Assembly (NCBI GenBank): GCA_027575805.1
Contig: JANBPU010000257.1
Span: 1-22,583 of the forward strand
From: Mycoemilia scoparia
Lineage: Eukaryota; Kickxellomycota; Kickxellomycetes; Kickxellales; Kickxellaceae
Direction: 5' to 3'
Length of the DNA: 22,583 nucleotides
Shown: piece after piece, positions 1 through 9,910 of the stretch
How positions within the stretch are numbered: position 1 is the first letter of the stretch
Layout of the letters: each line of letters opens with the position of its first letter
Program-made: the position numbers and the translations under genes
Notes under the pieces: model-generated
The model's input: the letters and a program-made list of their open reading frames with translations, nothing else
Told to the model about the DNA's origin: nothing
Databases searched by the model: none

Positions 1-140
1 TGTCTGAGCATGTATCCAAAATCCCATCAAATGGAAATCAAATGCTTATCTCATTCATTTTCTGCAAATTAACACATAAGCAATACAGTTCTACAAGAGT
101 ACCACCAATTATTGCATTGTGTTCCAGAAATTATTCTAGA
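1..140. repeat. Left-end copy of inverted terminal repeat
   Basis: Bases 1-77 are identical to the reverse complement of the last 77 bases. The first mismatch is base 78 (A here, T in the other copy), the next is base 106, and patchy similarity continues to about base 140. No coding frame is seen. It may be a dispersed repeat at a contig end or a true terminal inverted repeat; the abrupt stop of perfect identity favours the former. Confidence 0.85.
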
Positions 141-162
141 GTCTATGTGAAGAAGACTCGCA

Positions 163-298
163 ATATGGTGAGATTTTGCTAGCGATCAGGCATGAAATAG
201 ACAAAAATAGGTCCTGAATTTTTGGCTTAATAATCAGCTATTCTATATTCAACTTCTGGGGATCATATTGTCCAAAGCCTTGTAAACTTTGACCATAT
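163..298 (+). repeat. TIR repeat family C, copy 1 (MITE-like)
   Basis: Diverged copy of a roughly 135-bp element. It begins near TATGGTGAGATTTTGCTAG and ends near CCTTGTAAACTTTGACCATA. Shared internal blocks with the other copies are the 'tcctgaatttttggctta' and 'attcaacttctggggatca' stretches. The two ends are imperfect inverted repeats of each other, and there is no open reading frame of note. Confidence 0.6.
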
Positions 299-656
299 GG
301 TTATGTATTTTCACTTGTATACAAATACACAAGATAAACAAACACATGAGTTTCTTTTACAGCTTGAGGCTAATTTCATACACCATTTATCATACGATAT
401 TTAAGTACGACTCGCTTTTGCTCAAGGTAGTGTTAGATGTAAACATACTTGATGATTCAAATTGGTATTTTATTAAGGAAGATGACTTGGACAATACTAG
501 GTTTCTATCGTATCAAATACGTACACAGTAATATTTTAAAAACCTTTTTCATCTAAAACAGCACCATGCAATTCTACAATAGCTAGTATTGAAACTAAGT
601 GGTAAAATAATCAAACAGCAAGCATAAAATTAAAATACGCCGCATTTGAGTATAAA
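299..656. other. No gene recognised
   Basis: AT-rich sequence between two family C repeats. The one open frame (80 codons from 289) has no recognisable domain and begins inside a repeat, so I do not call it a gene. Confidence 0.5.
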
Positions 657-905
657 CATATGGTGAAATCTTACTAGTGTTCAAACATATGGGTAATAAT
701 TTTTGAAGGGTGAAAGTTTACTAGTAAAACTGGACATTCATTTGGCTGTGATTCCCCTATAATCACTGGTCCCCAAAATTCACCCTTCAAAAATTATGAT
801 CCATATTGTAGGCTAAAGTAGGTCATCGTTTTTTGGCTAAATCACCAGTCATTTCATATACAATTCCTGGAGGGCCCTTTTGCCTAAGGTAGTGCGAAAT
901 ATGGC
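657..905 (+). repeat. TIR repeat family C, copy 2, split by a MITE
   Basis: The left part (657-689) reads TATGGTGAAATCTTACTAG and on to 'ttcaaacaTA'. The right part (804-905) resumes with 'TAttgtaggctaaagtagg' and runs to 'agtgcgaaatatggcc'. Removing 690-803 plus one TA restores a sequence that aligns continuously with family C copy 4 at 4749-4885, so this copy was interrupted by the MITE. Confidence 0.65.
690..803 (+). mobile_element. TA-MITE copy 1 (subfamily A1)
   Basis: A 114-bp non-coding element with terminal inverted repeats. The left end is TGGGTAATAATTTTTGAAGG and the right end is its near-complement, finishing GATCCA. TA flanks both sides (688-689 and 804-805). It inserted into a family C repeat whose uninterrupted copy elsewhere shows a single dinucleotide at the site, which supports a TA target duplication as made by Tc1/mariner-type transposases. 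The body carries 'tttactagtaaaactggac' and 'ttggctgtgatt'. No transposase is present, so it is non-autonomous. Confidence 0.85.
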
Positions 906-1651
906 CGTATTTGTACTACTAGTACCTTTTTTTCAATTTTGATACCATGCCAACCTTATTTTATCAATATTAAAGCTATAGTATAGACCGAATAGTGATT
1001 TGACATATTGTTCGACCCAAACATTAACTGCATTACCTGGGCAATTTATTCCTTCTAAAGCTTATATATTGACAGTCACTATCAGATTCTGCTATTTATA
1101 TCCACCTATTTTTGATTTTCTCATACCATTAATTCTTTATCACCTTTAATAGCAAAATAGTATGTTCTCTATTGATTGTGCTATTGTATAAAGGTAAACC
1201 TTTACAAATTGAAATTTTAAACCTAAACCTATTACGTTATTATCTTTTTTCCTTCTGCCTGAATCTCGTCTACTTTTTTAACCGAATAATTGCAGCATTC
1301 CACACTCTCTTTCACATGCCTATACGGATAAACAATTCCTTGGACCCATTGAGATGTAAGTGACATAAATCTGGGATGTTTTCTAAGTTCAATTTCCCAT
1401 GTTCTTTCTACTCTTAATCATTCATCGAATGATTTGTTCTTTAATTTTATAGTTCCAAAATGCGATATTAGGACTATATTTATTTGTATTTATATATCGG
1501 CTATTATACAGCCTAAATTGAATTCTAAATTAGTGAACAAGCTTCCATGTTAAGGTCAAAAATATTTACAAACTTGTGGATGTACCCTGAGTAATTTTTG
1601 CCTATTGCTTTCTGTCTAGAGCTCAAACCCAGTTGACCTATTCACGCACTC
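906..1651. other. No gene recognised
   Basis: AT-rich spacer without a recognisable gene. A 63-codon frame at 1172-1363 has no domain or ordered composition and is probably chance. Confidence 0.5.
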
Positions 1652-1816
1652 GAAAATTCATTATTGTCTGCCTATATGGGCAATAATTTTTGAAGGGTAA
1701 ATTTTGGTGACAGATGATTATAGGCTCAATCACAGCCAAATAGATGTCCAGTTTTACTAGTAAACTTTCACCCTTCAAAAATAATCTCCCATATAGGCAG
1801 ACAATAATGAATTTTC
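1652..1816. repeat. 165-bp palindrome enclosing MITE copy 2
   Basis: The MITE at 1677-1791 is flanked by 25-bp perfect inverted repeats (1652-1676 and 1792-1816, reading 'gaaaattcattattgtctg' followed by 'cctata' on the left arm). With the MITE's own TIRs, each hairpin arm exceeds 45 bp. The other eight MITE copies lack matching inverted flanks, so these arms are not part of the family. Either a second element encloses it or a fold-back copying event made it. Confidence 0.8.
1677..1791 (-). mobile_element. TA-MITE copy 2 (subfamily A1)
   Basis: A 115-bp copy in reverse orientation relative to copy 1. It begins TGGGCAATAATTTTTGAAGG and ends with the complement form TCTCCCA. TA lies on both sides (1675-1676 and 1792-1793). 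The 'ctcaatcacagccaaat' and 'gttttactagtaaactttc' blocks identify subfamily A1. Confidence 0.85.
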
Positions 1817-1880
1817 CTTATCTTGTATACAAATGTATTCCCAGACGCGCTCTAAATATTCAAGAAAAGAACATGATATA

Positions 1881-1996
1881 TGGGTAAATATTTTTAAAGG
1901 TTGACCATTTGCTAATAAATGGGGGTCGCTCATTTGGCTGTGATTTCCCCTATAGTTTTTGGCCAACAAAAGATACCCTTCAAAAAATATGATCCA
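1881..1996 (+). mobile_element. TA-MITE copy 3 (subfamily A2)
   Basis: A 116-bp diverged copy starting TGGGTAAATATTTTTAAAGG and ending TATGATCCA, flanked by TA. Its middle has 'cgctcatttggctgtgatt' and 'ggccaacaaaagatac', shared with copies 6 and 7 and different from subfamily A1. Confidence 0.75.
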
Positions 1997-2405
1997 TATA
2001 TATTTCCTAATTTAACCTTGTGTACTTGCCAGTTTCTCTATTTTATTATTATCCACAAAACAATAAATGCCAGCCACACATATATTGTACACATATATTG
2101 TTTGAACCTTAACAATTGGTGAAATTTATGTACTACTACAACCATGATAGAGTCACGAGCCTCTGTATCCACATGTACTTAGTGCCTACTATTGACTGGT
2201 CTCAAGATATCATTGAGTGGTTATCAACAATAGTTTTCAGAAAACGCCCATCCCAATTGTTATCTGGGGTTTATCGATGAGAGATTTGAATTGTTTTTGC
2301 CAAGATCTTTTCAAACTTGATCTGCTTGTCTTTTTTGTCATAATCGAAATCTGTAATCATATATAAATACATTTATCCTCTTTAGCTGTTCACAACTAAC
2401 TATTT
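1997..2405. other. No gene recognised
   Basis: AT-rich spacer between MITE copy 3 and a family C repeat. No supported coding frame or RNA gene was seen. Confidence 0.5.
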
Positions 2406-2537
2406 GGGAATATCTCACTAGTGGACAGTCATGAAATAGACAAATATGGGCCCGAAGATTTTGACCCAATCACTAGCCATTTCATTTTCAGCTCCTTGGG
2501 GGCATTTTTGCCTACGGCCTTGTGAAATCTGTCCATA
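2406..2537 (+). repeat. TIR repeat family C, copy 3
   Basis: Begins with 'aatatctcactagtgg', continues through 'gacccaatcactagccattt' and ends 'ttgtgaaatctgtccata'. It shares its right-hand TATA directly with MITE copy 4, so the two elements abut with no unique sequence between them. Confidence 0.65.
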
Positions 2538-2539
2538 TA

Positions 2540-2673
2540 TGAGTGATTATTTTTGAAGGGCTAAATGCAGATAGTGCATAATGAAGCATTGGTCAATGAA
2601 AATATATGGTGATTAGTATGCAAGTTGAAACTAGCCTACTAGTAAAACTTAGTCCTTCAAAAATAACTACCCA
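2540..2673 (+). mobile_element. TA-MITE copy 4 (subfamily B)
   Basis: A 134-bp element with the same TIR (TGAGTGATTATTTTTGAAGG; right end AACTACCCA) and TA flanks, but a different core: 'gcagatagtgcataatga' and 'tatgcaagttgaaact'. Only the right arm 'ctactagtaaaactta' recalls subfamily A1. Copy 8 is the same type, so one transposase probably mobilised at least two sequence types. Confidence 0.8.
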
Positions 2674-2991
2674 TATGTATACTTCTATTGGCTAGGTTAC
2701 ACTAGTAGTATCCTACACCTTTCCCCAAATACATGCAATGTCATCGTGAATCTGACATTATATCCGATAGGAACTACTCTATCTAATAACTTGATAACAG
2801 TAATAACATGGTACTCAAACCACACTCTATTAGATTGAAATGCAAAAGTCGTGAAAATCGATGATAAAAATGTATAATGATTGACGGATTTGGAAACCCC
2901 TATATATCTATAAAATACCAAATTGGTCCATAAAAATATATAGCCATTGGCTCGACTAACATATTATTGCATACCAAAATGTGAGTATATG
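2674..2991. other. No gene recognised
   Basis: Spacer between MITE copy 4 and a family D repeat. A short minus-strand frame (2697-2921) shows no recognisable domain. Confidence 0.45.
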
Positions 2992-3100
2992 GCAGAGTCT
3001 CCTTCAAAGGTGTACCAGAATGATACCCTGGATAACAGCCAATAATCTATCAGACTACAGCTAAATTGTATGGCTTATGGGCTAATTTTCAGGGAATGAA
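2992..3100 (+). repeat. Dispersed repeat family D, copy 1 (diverged)
   Basis: Matches the left arm and middle of copies 2 and 3: 'ggcagagtctcc', 'gtgtaccagaat' and 'tatggcttatggg'. The centre is diverged and the right end is not recognisable. Non-coding as far as can be seen. Confidence 0.6.
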
Positions 3101-4403
3101 TGAGGGTACAGATTTGTTTTCTTTGTGGAGAGTTTACTATATATATTACTCTAACAAGCCGCTAAAAGCACTCGTTATCTACCTTTGGTTGATCATTAGA
3201 ATTATCCGATCGGCTCTTCTCTACACTGTATCTCGGATATATACTTACATTGATATTGAGATTCATTATCAAACAGCACTAGTTTGCGTTGCCAAATATT
3301 ACCCGAATAATGTAATACTTTGGATTTTGCTTAGGAATGAAAACTAGTTTCACAAAATTGTACGTTGCATAAATTCTCAGTACTGACTAAACAGTCTGGA
3401 TACGGTTTTACTCCGATTTTAACAACTGAATGAATTTATCCACCAAATATTCTCTTATGCATGTAAACTTTCCTCTCTCCCTCTCCCACTCACTCTCTCT
3501 ATCGCATACTCTATCTGTTTTATGTATTTTTATATGCATGTTAAATGTGTATTTGTTTATATTTCAACAATAAAATTGTTATACCAACATTACAATGTAT
3601 ATTGGATATTGAAATCTTGATGATAATATGTAGATCTATCCAGCATGGGGTTGGTTTTCAAGTATATTTTTCAAATCTAACAAGTGACCTATACAGGCAT
3701 TAGATGAGAATGCTCTGGTAAACTTGGTAAGGAGATTCAAATCGAAAAATCAAGATTGCTATGACAGCGTAATATTATTGGTGGTGGTGGTATCAATGTA
3801 TCACATCAACAAGAGCAGATATTATGGTGGATGCCTAATAAATTTATTTATCCAAAAAAGGCTAAATTAAATGCCTTTAGATAATGAGAAGTTTAGATCA
3901 AACCACTAAAAAATGGGTGGCGGTGGCACCCCTTTTTTTGCTTTCGCTTTTCATTTCACAAGAAACAAGCCATTCATATATATGGGAGTGTATAGATAGA
4001 TCAAAGATAGTATGCGATTGAATAGTTTTTTCTTGGCAAATGGAAAATGCTTTGTCCTATATCAATAAAAAATAGCGGTTGAAGTTGTATTAATACAATA
4101 ATAATAACGGCAAAGCCCTTATGGTTGCTCTGTTGGAAGAAGTAGTAGTAGAAGTAGTAGTGGTGGCTTTGGGCTAGGATTCAAGCCAAGTACAAGTTGG
4201 TATTAAACTTTCAAGATTATATATAGTGCCACCTAGGCTTCAAAAAGCTAGACTTGAATTGGTTTGGTTTGTGTATATTGATTTGGGAGCATTGGTTCAA
4301 GGATTCATAAAGCCATGAATCTATCTATTGCTAATGTAACACAGTAGAAATGTCATAATATATGCATTTTTGCAATATACTTTTAGGTGTGACGAAGTAT
4401 GTG
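3101..4403. other. No gene recognised; simple repeats
   Basis: A gene-free stretch by my reading. It contains a CT-rich tract near 3471-3505 (ctctctccctctcccactca), a short GGT run near 3780 and an AGT/AAG triplet tract at 4135-4167. The 93-codon frame at 3066-3347 starts inside a repeat and has no recognisable domain. Confidence 0.45.
4135..4167. repeat. AGT-type triplet microsatellite
   Basis: Imperfect run of AGT/AAG/GGT triplets (for example agtagtagtagaagtagtag). No confirmed coding context. Confidence 0.7.
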
Positions 4404-4529
4404 GCAGAGTCTCCTCTAAAAGTGTACCAGAATAGTCTCTCCAATACCAAACTAAAATGTATTGCTTATGGGCCAAATTTGCGGGAGATGTATAGCAGCA
4501 CAATTAGATACACTTTTGATGGAGAGCCT
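4404..4529 (+). repeat. Dispersed repeat family D, copy 2 (MITE-like)
   Basis: The most complete copy, about 126 bp. The left end (gagtctcctctaaaagtgta) and the reverse complement of the right end (ggctctccatcaaaagtgta) are imperfect inverted repeats, so this is probably a TIR element. The frame through it can be translated in two copies, but the differences are not concentrated at third codon positions, so it is unlikely to be protein-coding. Confidence 0.65.
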
Positions 4530-4748
4530 GTCATTTATTGGTAGCTTATATTAGAGGGCCACTTTGGAACTTTTCAAAGACATGCAAAGTTGATATATTC
4601 TTATTATTGTCACTGGAATCAAATTGAATGAACGTCTGGGTTGATTCATTTTTGTGTTCCCACATACATAGCTTACTCATTCCACTCGCCTTCACTTTCT
4701 CTTTGCTCATGGACACCTATTTTTTGAAAACACAATTTGTATTTATAA

Positions 4749-4885
4749 ATGGCCAAAACTCACAAGGCTTTGGGCAAAATGAGTCCCCAGGAGTTGAATA
4801 TGGAATGGCTCGTGATTGGGCCAAAATACGAGAACCTACTTCAGCCTACAATGTGCTTGAACACTAGTGAGATTTCACCATATAC
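4749..4885 (-). repeat. TIR repeat family C, copy 4
   Basis: Inverted relative to the other three copies. Its reverse complement starts TATGGTGAAATCTCACTAG and contains 'gttcaagcacattgtaggct', which is the uninterrupted version of the MITE insertion site in copy 2. The ends TATGGTGAAATCTCAC and ATGGCCAAAACTCAC are imperfect terminal inverted repeats. Confidence 0.7.
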
Positions 4886-5292
4886 ATGAAGCAAAATTGT
4901 CTCATGTCTGGGTTTCTTTAATACTTGGTGTAGATGTAGCTTCAACAAAAAACTTGTATGAAAAACAAGCTAGAACGTATTTTAATCACACGCACCAAAG
5001 TAATTGTTCGCCAATGTGGCACATACTCCTCTGCACTAATGAAGATAGGGATATATATTTCACAGAGATATGTACCAAAATATAGCTATTCAATGCAGGT
5101 TTGCAAGCATTAATTGCACTTAATGCATGTATGCAATTCGCCCATGTTTCTCAATAGTTTGCTAATATCCAATTTCTTGGCTTCCAGTAGAGTTTTATTT
5201 ACAAATATATTTTCAATATACAGCAACAGCCAACTAATATTAGAGCATTTGCCCTATTTGTGATACAGAAACCACGTGTTATTTATTTCATA
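4886..5292. other. No gene recognised
   Basis: AT-rich spacer. Open frames here (for example 4867-5085) lack any recognisable domain and overlap repeat sequence. Confidence 0.45.
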
Positions 5293-5407
5293 TTGGTAAT
5301 AATTTTTGAAGGGTGAATTTTGGTGACCAATGATTATAGGCTCAATCACAGCCAAATGGATGTCCAGTTTTACTAGTAAACTTTCACCCTTCAAAAATTA
5401 TTACCCA
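5293..5407 (-). mobile_element. TA-MITE copy 5 (subfamily A1)
   Basis: A well-preserved 115-bp copy, same orientation as copy 2. It starts TTGGTAATAATTTTTGAAGG, ends ATTATTACCCA and has TA flanks (5291-5292 and 5408-5409). Both arms are nearly complementary over about 25 bases. Confidence 0.85.
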
Positions 5408-7005
5408 TATATTTGATACTCTTCAATACTTACTATAGACGGCTAAGCTGTGCAACCAACTAAACAACTAACCGTCATCTATGTACACAACATTTTAACC
5501 AAAAAGTTAGCTCTGTAAAGTGTTTATCACCATTATTTCTTTGTGTAATAAAACAATATGTTTATTATTTACCAGGAGGTAGTTATTGTTACCATATTTA
5601 ATTGGCATTTCCTGTAAAAAAAACCACATAAAATATATACAGGATAATCAAAGGAGAATAATGATCGTTACAGACAGCATTTGATCAACTCCATAAGTAC
5701 TTTTTTGGATATCATTGCACTTTGTTCGTTTAGCCACAATTTTGGATTTGTTTTTGTGGCCATTCTCACTTCCTGTCCGTAGATCAAACTACCCATTCGA
5801 TAAACGTCCTCTTCTTTCTATTGACCAAGGCTTTTCACAACAAGAAACAGATAATACAATGTAATGAGTGTTTATTCCGATCTCGGATCAGCTCTTTGTA
5901 CTATGTTCGTATGTCCAAAGATGTTCTTTCTGCACAAAATTAATTCGGCTATCTGTTTTCAAAAGGCAGTGGTCCCAGTGGTCAATTGCATTGTTTCTAT
6001 ATTTCAGGATATGTTGTTAATATTACCAATGAAGCGAGGCGTCCAAAACAGGGCTTGACGATAATTCAAGCACACTGGAAGGTGGTGACGCAGAGAGGCA
6101 GTACAGTGCGATATAGCAGCAAACCGTATTTTATTGAAGGTGGCCCAAGCTTCACACAGGATATATTAATAAGAATATTTAAAACATTTCACATTTATAA
6201 TGTGATTTCAAATTATCAACAAAGGATTTGGGACCCAAACTAACTGCCTCCCTCAACTCAAATAGACAACTAATTGCTACTACTGCCCTCCACCACGAAT
6301 CTATAGATTTGCCAAGATTTTTGACAGCATTGTTGAAAATAATAGATAAGTATGCACTACAATATTGACATTATAGTTCGCTGTATTACCGCCCTCGTCT
6401 GCGCTATTGCTACTATTATATCGTGTCTACTACAACATTTGGCTGGCACATAGTTCCTCATCCACAACTTTTACTGCTGCACTTTGAATAAAAGCCTAAC
6501 AACATATCTCTATTTGGATGCAATTATAGACAGCAGCGGCCAAATTGGTTATTTGTTAAAACATATCGCATATATAATGCTCGTATAGGCTCTCTTTCAG
6601 TTTCATAGCTAGTTGGTTTACTTGTTTGTGACCCAGTGTAGTGACATCTCATGCGGTTAATCTACAACATCATATTTACTGTTTAACAAGTAGCCATATA
6701 TTGATAGATTGATTCATTCATTCAAAGATAGGTGTATGGATATAACAACTTGGTTAAACCATAGAACAAAGATGTTATCACCAATGTATTTACAAAAATC
6801 ATACTAAATCTGGAGATATTGGCAGTAGATTCTCTTCACTCTGCAGCATCCCACATGAACTGGTATTTATGTTGACTTTAATATTGTCACAACTCATTAG
6901 CACAATTGGACAATGTATACTATTAGACGTATTATTTATAATAGTAACAATGGTCATCAAATAAAACTGCTCCTTCATATAGGCTCACAAAGCGGAATGG
7001 TAATA

Positions 7006-7017
7006 GTGGCGCGCCAC
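7006..7017. other. 12-bp perfect GC palindrome
   Basis: GTGGCGCGCCAC is perfectly self-complementary and almost pure G/C in a region near 30 percent GC. It could be a binding site for a dimeric factor; function unknown. Confidence 0.4.
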
Positions 7018-7162
7018 AATCCAAAGCAATCAAAATGGCTATGATGAGGAATGATTGAGCAAACAAAATTGCCAGCTACTCAATACAATATAACATGGGA
7101 TCTGCTGGAGAATGAGCTTTGCTCTGTTGTATACTTGTGTTTAAACCATCAATATGTCCAAA

Positions 7163-7194
7163 CACCCCCCATCCCCCCATTAGGGGGAGGGTGG
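7163..7194. other. Strand-asymmetric C-run then G-run hairpin
   Basis: Runs of six C, then six C, then five G and GGGTGG, separated by ATTA, form an imperfect hairpin (C-tract arm pairing with GGGGGAGGGTGG). Both strands carry G-tracts. The sequence stands out from its AT-rich surroundings. Confidence 0.6.
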
Positions 7195-7717
7195 TCTCCT
7201 TTTTGGCTTGACTGGTTTTCTCTCAGGATCTTTAAATATTTCAGAGAACGATCATAACACAAAATAAAAATCAACACATTGTATAATATATAATTGTTTG
7301 AATAGCCCCTAATAGAACATATTCGAATGACTGAGTTTATTGACTTAAAATGGAATGTGATGACCTGGAATTGCCATTGTTATGTATGTTTACACACAAG
7401 GTAGTTGATCTTGTTCATCCTGTGTTTTTATTTTTATATAACTCCTTTGGTACAAGCAATTCATATTGCCTTATTGGATAAAATGGCAGCTTTCTCACAT
7501 ATATGCTATTTCCATTGGAAAGACACCCACCATTATATGTGTTTGTCCTTATTCTGGGCTGTACGGGGGACGGATGGGGTTATTTGAAGCATCCACATGT
7601 AATTCACACCAATGACCGCCAACACACCTCAAATAAAACGATTCTATTGCATCTATTATATCCGGCATTGGGTAGATCCGCCAGATCTCATTGCTCTTAT
7701 GCAGGAAAAGACGATAG

Positions 7718-7864
7718 CAATTGTGGCAAAACAGGAGCACTAGCAACACTAACACCAGAACAAACAGCAGCAACAGCAGCAACAGCAGCAGCAGCAGTAG
7801 TAATAGTAATAGTAATATTAATGGCAACTATAGAAACACGCCATGCCAATTCAATGATGCTTAA
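7718..7864 (+). other. Possible exon, Ser/Asn-rich, ending in a stop
   Basis: A 48-codon open stretch after a TAG that could be a splice acceptor (acgatag). It begins Gln-Leu-Trp-Gln-Asn, runs into about 20 alternating Ser and Asn residues encoded by the AGC/AAC triplet tract, and ends Cys-Gln-Phe-Asn-Asp-Ala-stop. Low-complexity Ser/Asn runs are common in fungal proteins, but I found no upstream exon that connects, so this may be a translated microsatellite. Confidence 0.2.
7761..7817. repeat. CAG/CAA then TAGTAA microsatellite
   Basis: About 13 CAG/CAA triplets followed by repeats of TAGTAA. Both strands have spurious open frames through it. Confidence 0.85.
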
Positions 7865-9241
7865 TGTAATTCGCCGGACAGGACAGTGGTTATAATATGT
7901 ACATTTGCCACATTCCCAAGCTTATATGTATATAATTAATACTGCGGACATAAGTGTTGGGATAATATTCAAGTTAGTTGCCAATTATCAATTACCTCCT
8001 CACTGGCCAATAAAAAACACTCTTTAAAAAATCTGTACCTGCTTGTGCTTTTTAAATGGTGGCAATAATCTGGCATTTGAGGCTTGCATATTACTCTCCT
8101 CTTCACCTCACTTCACTTGGGCTATAATTGATTTCCTCTCAATTACATATCAATGATGCCTGGCTGACTGTGTGTGCGCGTATGTGGATGTGTTAGGACT
8201 GCAATCAATTACATTTCATTCCTAATTTGGGAACCACCTCTATTAGCCCTCTAAACAGTGTCTCGCCTCAGCTCCATTTGTTCTTTTTAAATAAATAGGC
8301 ATAACCAAGTGACGGTCTTGAGTGAATGTGAAAAAAAAAATTCAGATGATGGCGTTCAAATATTACGCATACACATTTGGACATCAAATCTGTATCCTGG
8401 TGCGGTGCTTTTTCCAAATAACATTTTACGCCTTTTTCTTTTTTGTTGGCCAATCTCCACACTTTTGCAGCCTACCAAAACTATTGGGTTTGTATCAGTG
8501 GAGGGTTAATATGTGATCCCTTGATCAGCATCTACAATCTGCTTTATCTCCAACCTAACACGATTTACGATTCGCTTAGTTTTACAATATACACTCACTG
8601 CAATTCCTTGTAAACTGTAGGGCGGGTAGCAGCACAAACTGCAAATTTCAGCTTTAATGAAATCTCGTTCCCTTTTATTTCAAATGGCATAATTGATGCG
8701 AGTCCAGTAAGGTGGAAACTTCTCTGCTTCAATTTAATGACACAAGGCGATATAATTGTTCAAACTAAGCATTGTTTCTGTGTATTGAATTGCCAAGTGG
8801 TGGTTGGGCTAAAGGGTGCATAAATATGCTGAACTCCGGGTTTGGCCTAATTAAAGGAATAGATGCAGTTTATTGATGTATGCCATTTAATGAGCCGCAT
8901 TAATGTATCTTGATATCTCGACTTGATCACAGAAATAGCTGGCACGCATACCCACAAACACTTATATATGACCAATTGTATCTCTACTACAAATGCCCAA
9001 CATTTGCCATATTCTGTATTAGCTGCAGTGCCTTTACATTTGAAATGGCCAAGAAAGTATGATTAGTGCCATTCTACTGAGACAGGTGATGCCAAAGATA
9101 TGTAATGAAAAAGAAAAATAACAGTTGAACCGTATGTGTTTGTGTTTATGTTTGTATGGTGGACTGGTATGTACCACAGAATGACTTGTTAATGTTTACC
9201 AAAACTTAGGGATTGATTGTCGTTTGGACAATTAACATTGA

Positions 9242-9340
9242 TGGGTAACTATTTGTTAATAAGTTGCTGCCACCCATTTGGTTGTGATGACCCCTGTAAT
9301 CGTTGACCACCAAAAGATATTCTTCAAAGGTTATGATCCA
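9242..9340 (+). mobile_element. TA-MITE copy 6 (degenerate, subfamily A2)
   Basis: A decayed 99-bp copy that keeps TGGGTAACTATTTGTTAAT at the left and TTATGATCCA at the right, plus 'catttggttgtgatgacccc' in the middle. The TA flanks are lost, so it is an old insertion. Confidence 0.6.
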
Positions 9341-9789
9341 TTTTATTATTTTAGTGCTTTAAAAAGGCTTTTGCGGTCCATCTTCAATTGGCAATGTTAT
9401 CCTCATAGAAATATTTGTTTTTGTTATTAAACAGGTATCATTGTAAAAGGTGGGCTTCAAGATAATTCCGAAAAAGTGAGGGATTCGATCCTCTTTTTTG
9501 TTTCATGAAAACATGGGTATATTTTTGATAGCTTACACTTGTTTACTTTACCTTAGAGTTTTATGTTTTTCCTTTGAAAGCCCATCCACATCCACATAAA
9601 TTCACATGTTTTTTTACCTGACGATAATCTTCCAAATATCAAATGCAGTCCAACATATTAGACATCTCATATAATGTGTAATTATTTAGTTCATTTACAA
9701 GTAACAATAGCCTTGTAACAAATGTACGCCAATAATACCATTTTGAAATTGTCACACGATTTTCTAAAATAATGATACATATGTCATGT
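9341..9789. other. No gene recognised
   Basis: AT-rich spacer. A box-B-like 'ggattcgatcc' followed by a T-run at about 9480-9500 was examined and does not fold as a tRNA. Confidence 0.45.
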
Positions 9790-9910
9790 TTTCCATCAAA
9801 AGTGTATCTAATTGTGCTGCTATGCCTCTAGCAGATTTGGCCCATAAGCCATACATTTTAAACCGGCATTGGAGAGATTATTCTGGTACACTGTTAGAAG
9901 AGACTCTGCC
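9790..9910 (-). repeat. Dispersed repeat family D, copy 3
   Basis: Inverse orientation of copy 2, about 85 percent identical by eye over 120 bases. It begins 'ccatcaaaagtgtatctaat' and ends 'agaagagactctgcc'. A 103-codon minus-strand frame (9820-10131) terminates inside it. I treat that frame as chance or as a relic, since its upstream part matches nothing I recognise. Confidence 0.7.

Larger units (their letters stand above)
5408..9241. other. 3.8-kb stretch without a recognised gene
   Basis: The longest stretch lacking both repeats of families A-D and any recognised gene. Several 60-90 codon frames exist (5864-6058, 5986-6243, 7051-7257, 8268-8516), but none shows a domain, a consistent splice pattern or an ordered composition. 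Noted items are a 12-bp GC palindrome, a G/C-tract hairpin and a Ser/Asn-rich frame with a CAG tract, listed separately. It could hold a multi-exon gene, a non-coding RNA or regulatory DNA that I cannot recognise. Confidence 0.4.

Noticed and set aside
7549..7827. 92-codon minus-strand frame encoding a long poly-leucine run
   Set aside because: It is the reverse-strand translation of the CAG/CAA microsatellite, not a membrane protein.
7503..7895. 130-codon plus-strand frame through the same microsatellite
   Set aside because: The Ala/Thr run is encoded by the triplet tract, and the flanks have no recognisable domain. A different frame gives a more plausible Ser/Asn stretch, itself weak.
9470..9500. 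Box-B-like 'ggattcgatcc' followed by a T-run, possible tRNA
   Set aside because: No acceptor stem, D-arm or anticodon arm can be folded upstream, and the T-run follows the T-arm directly.
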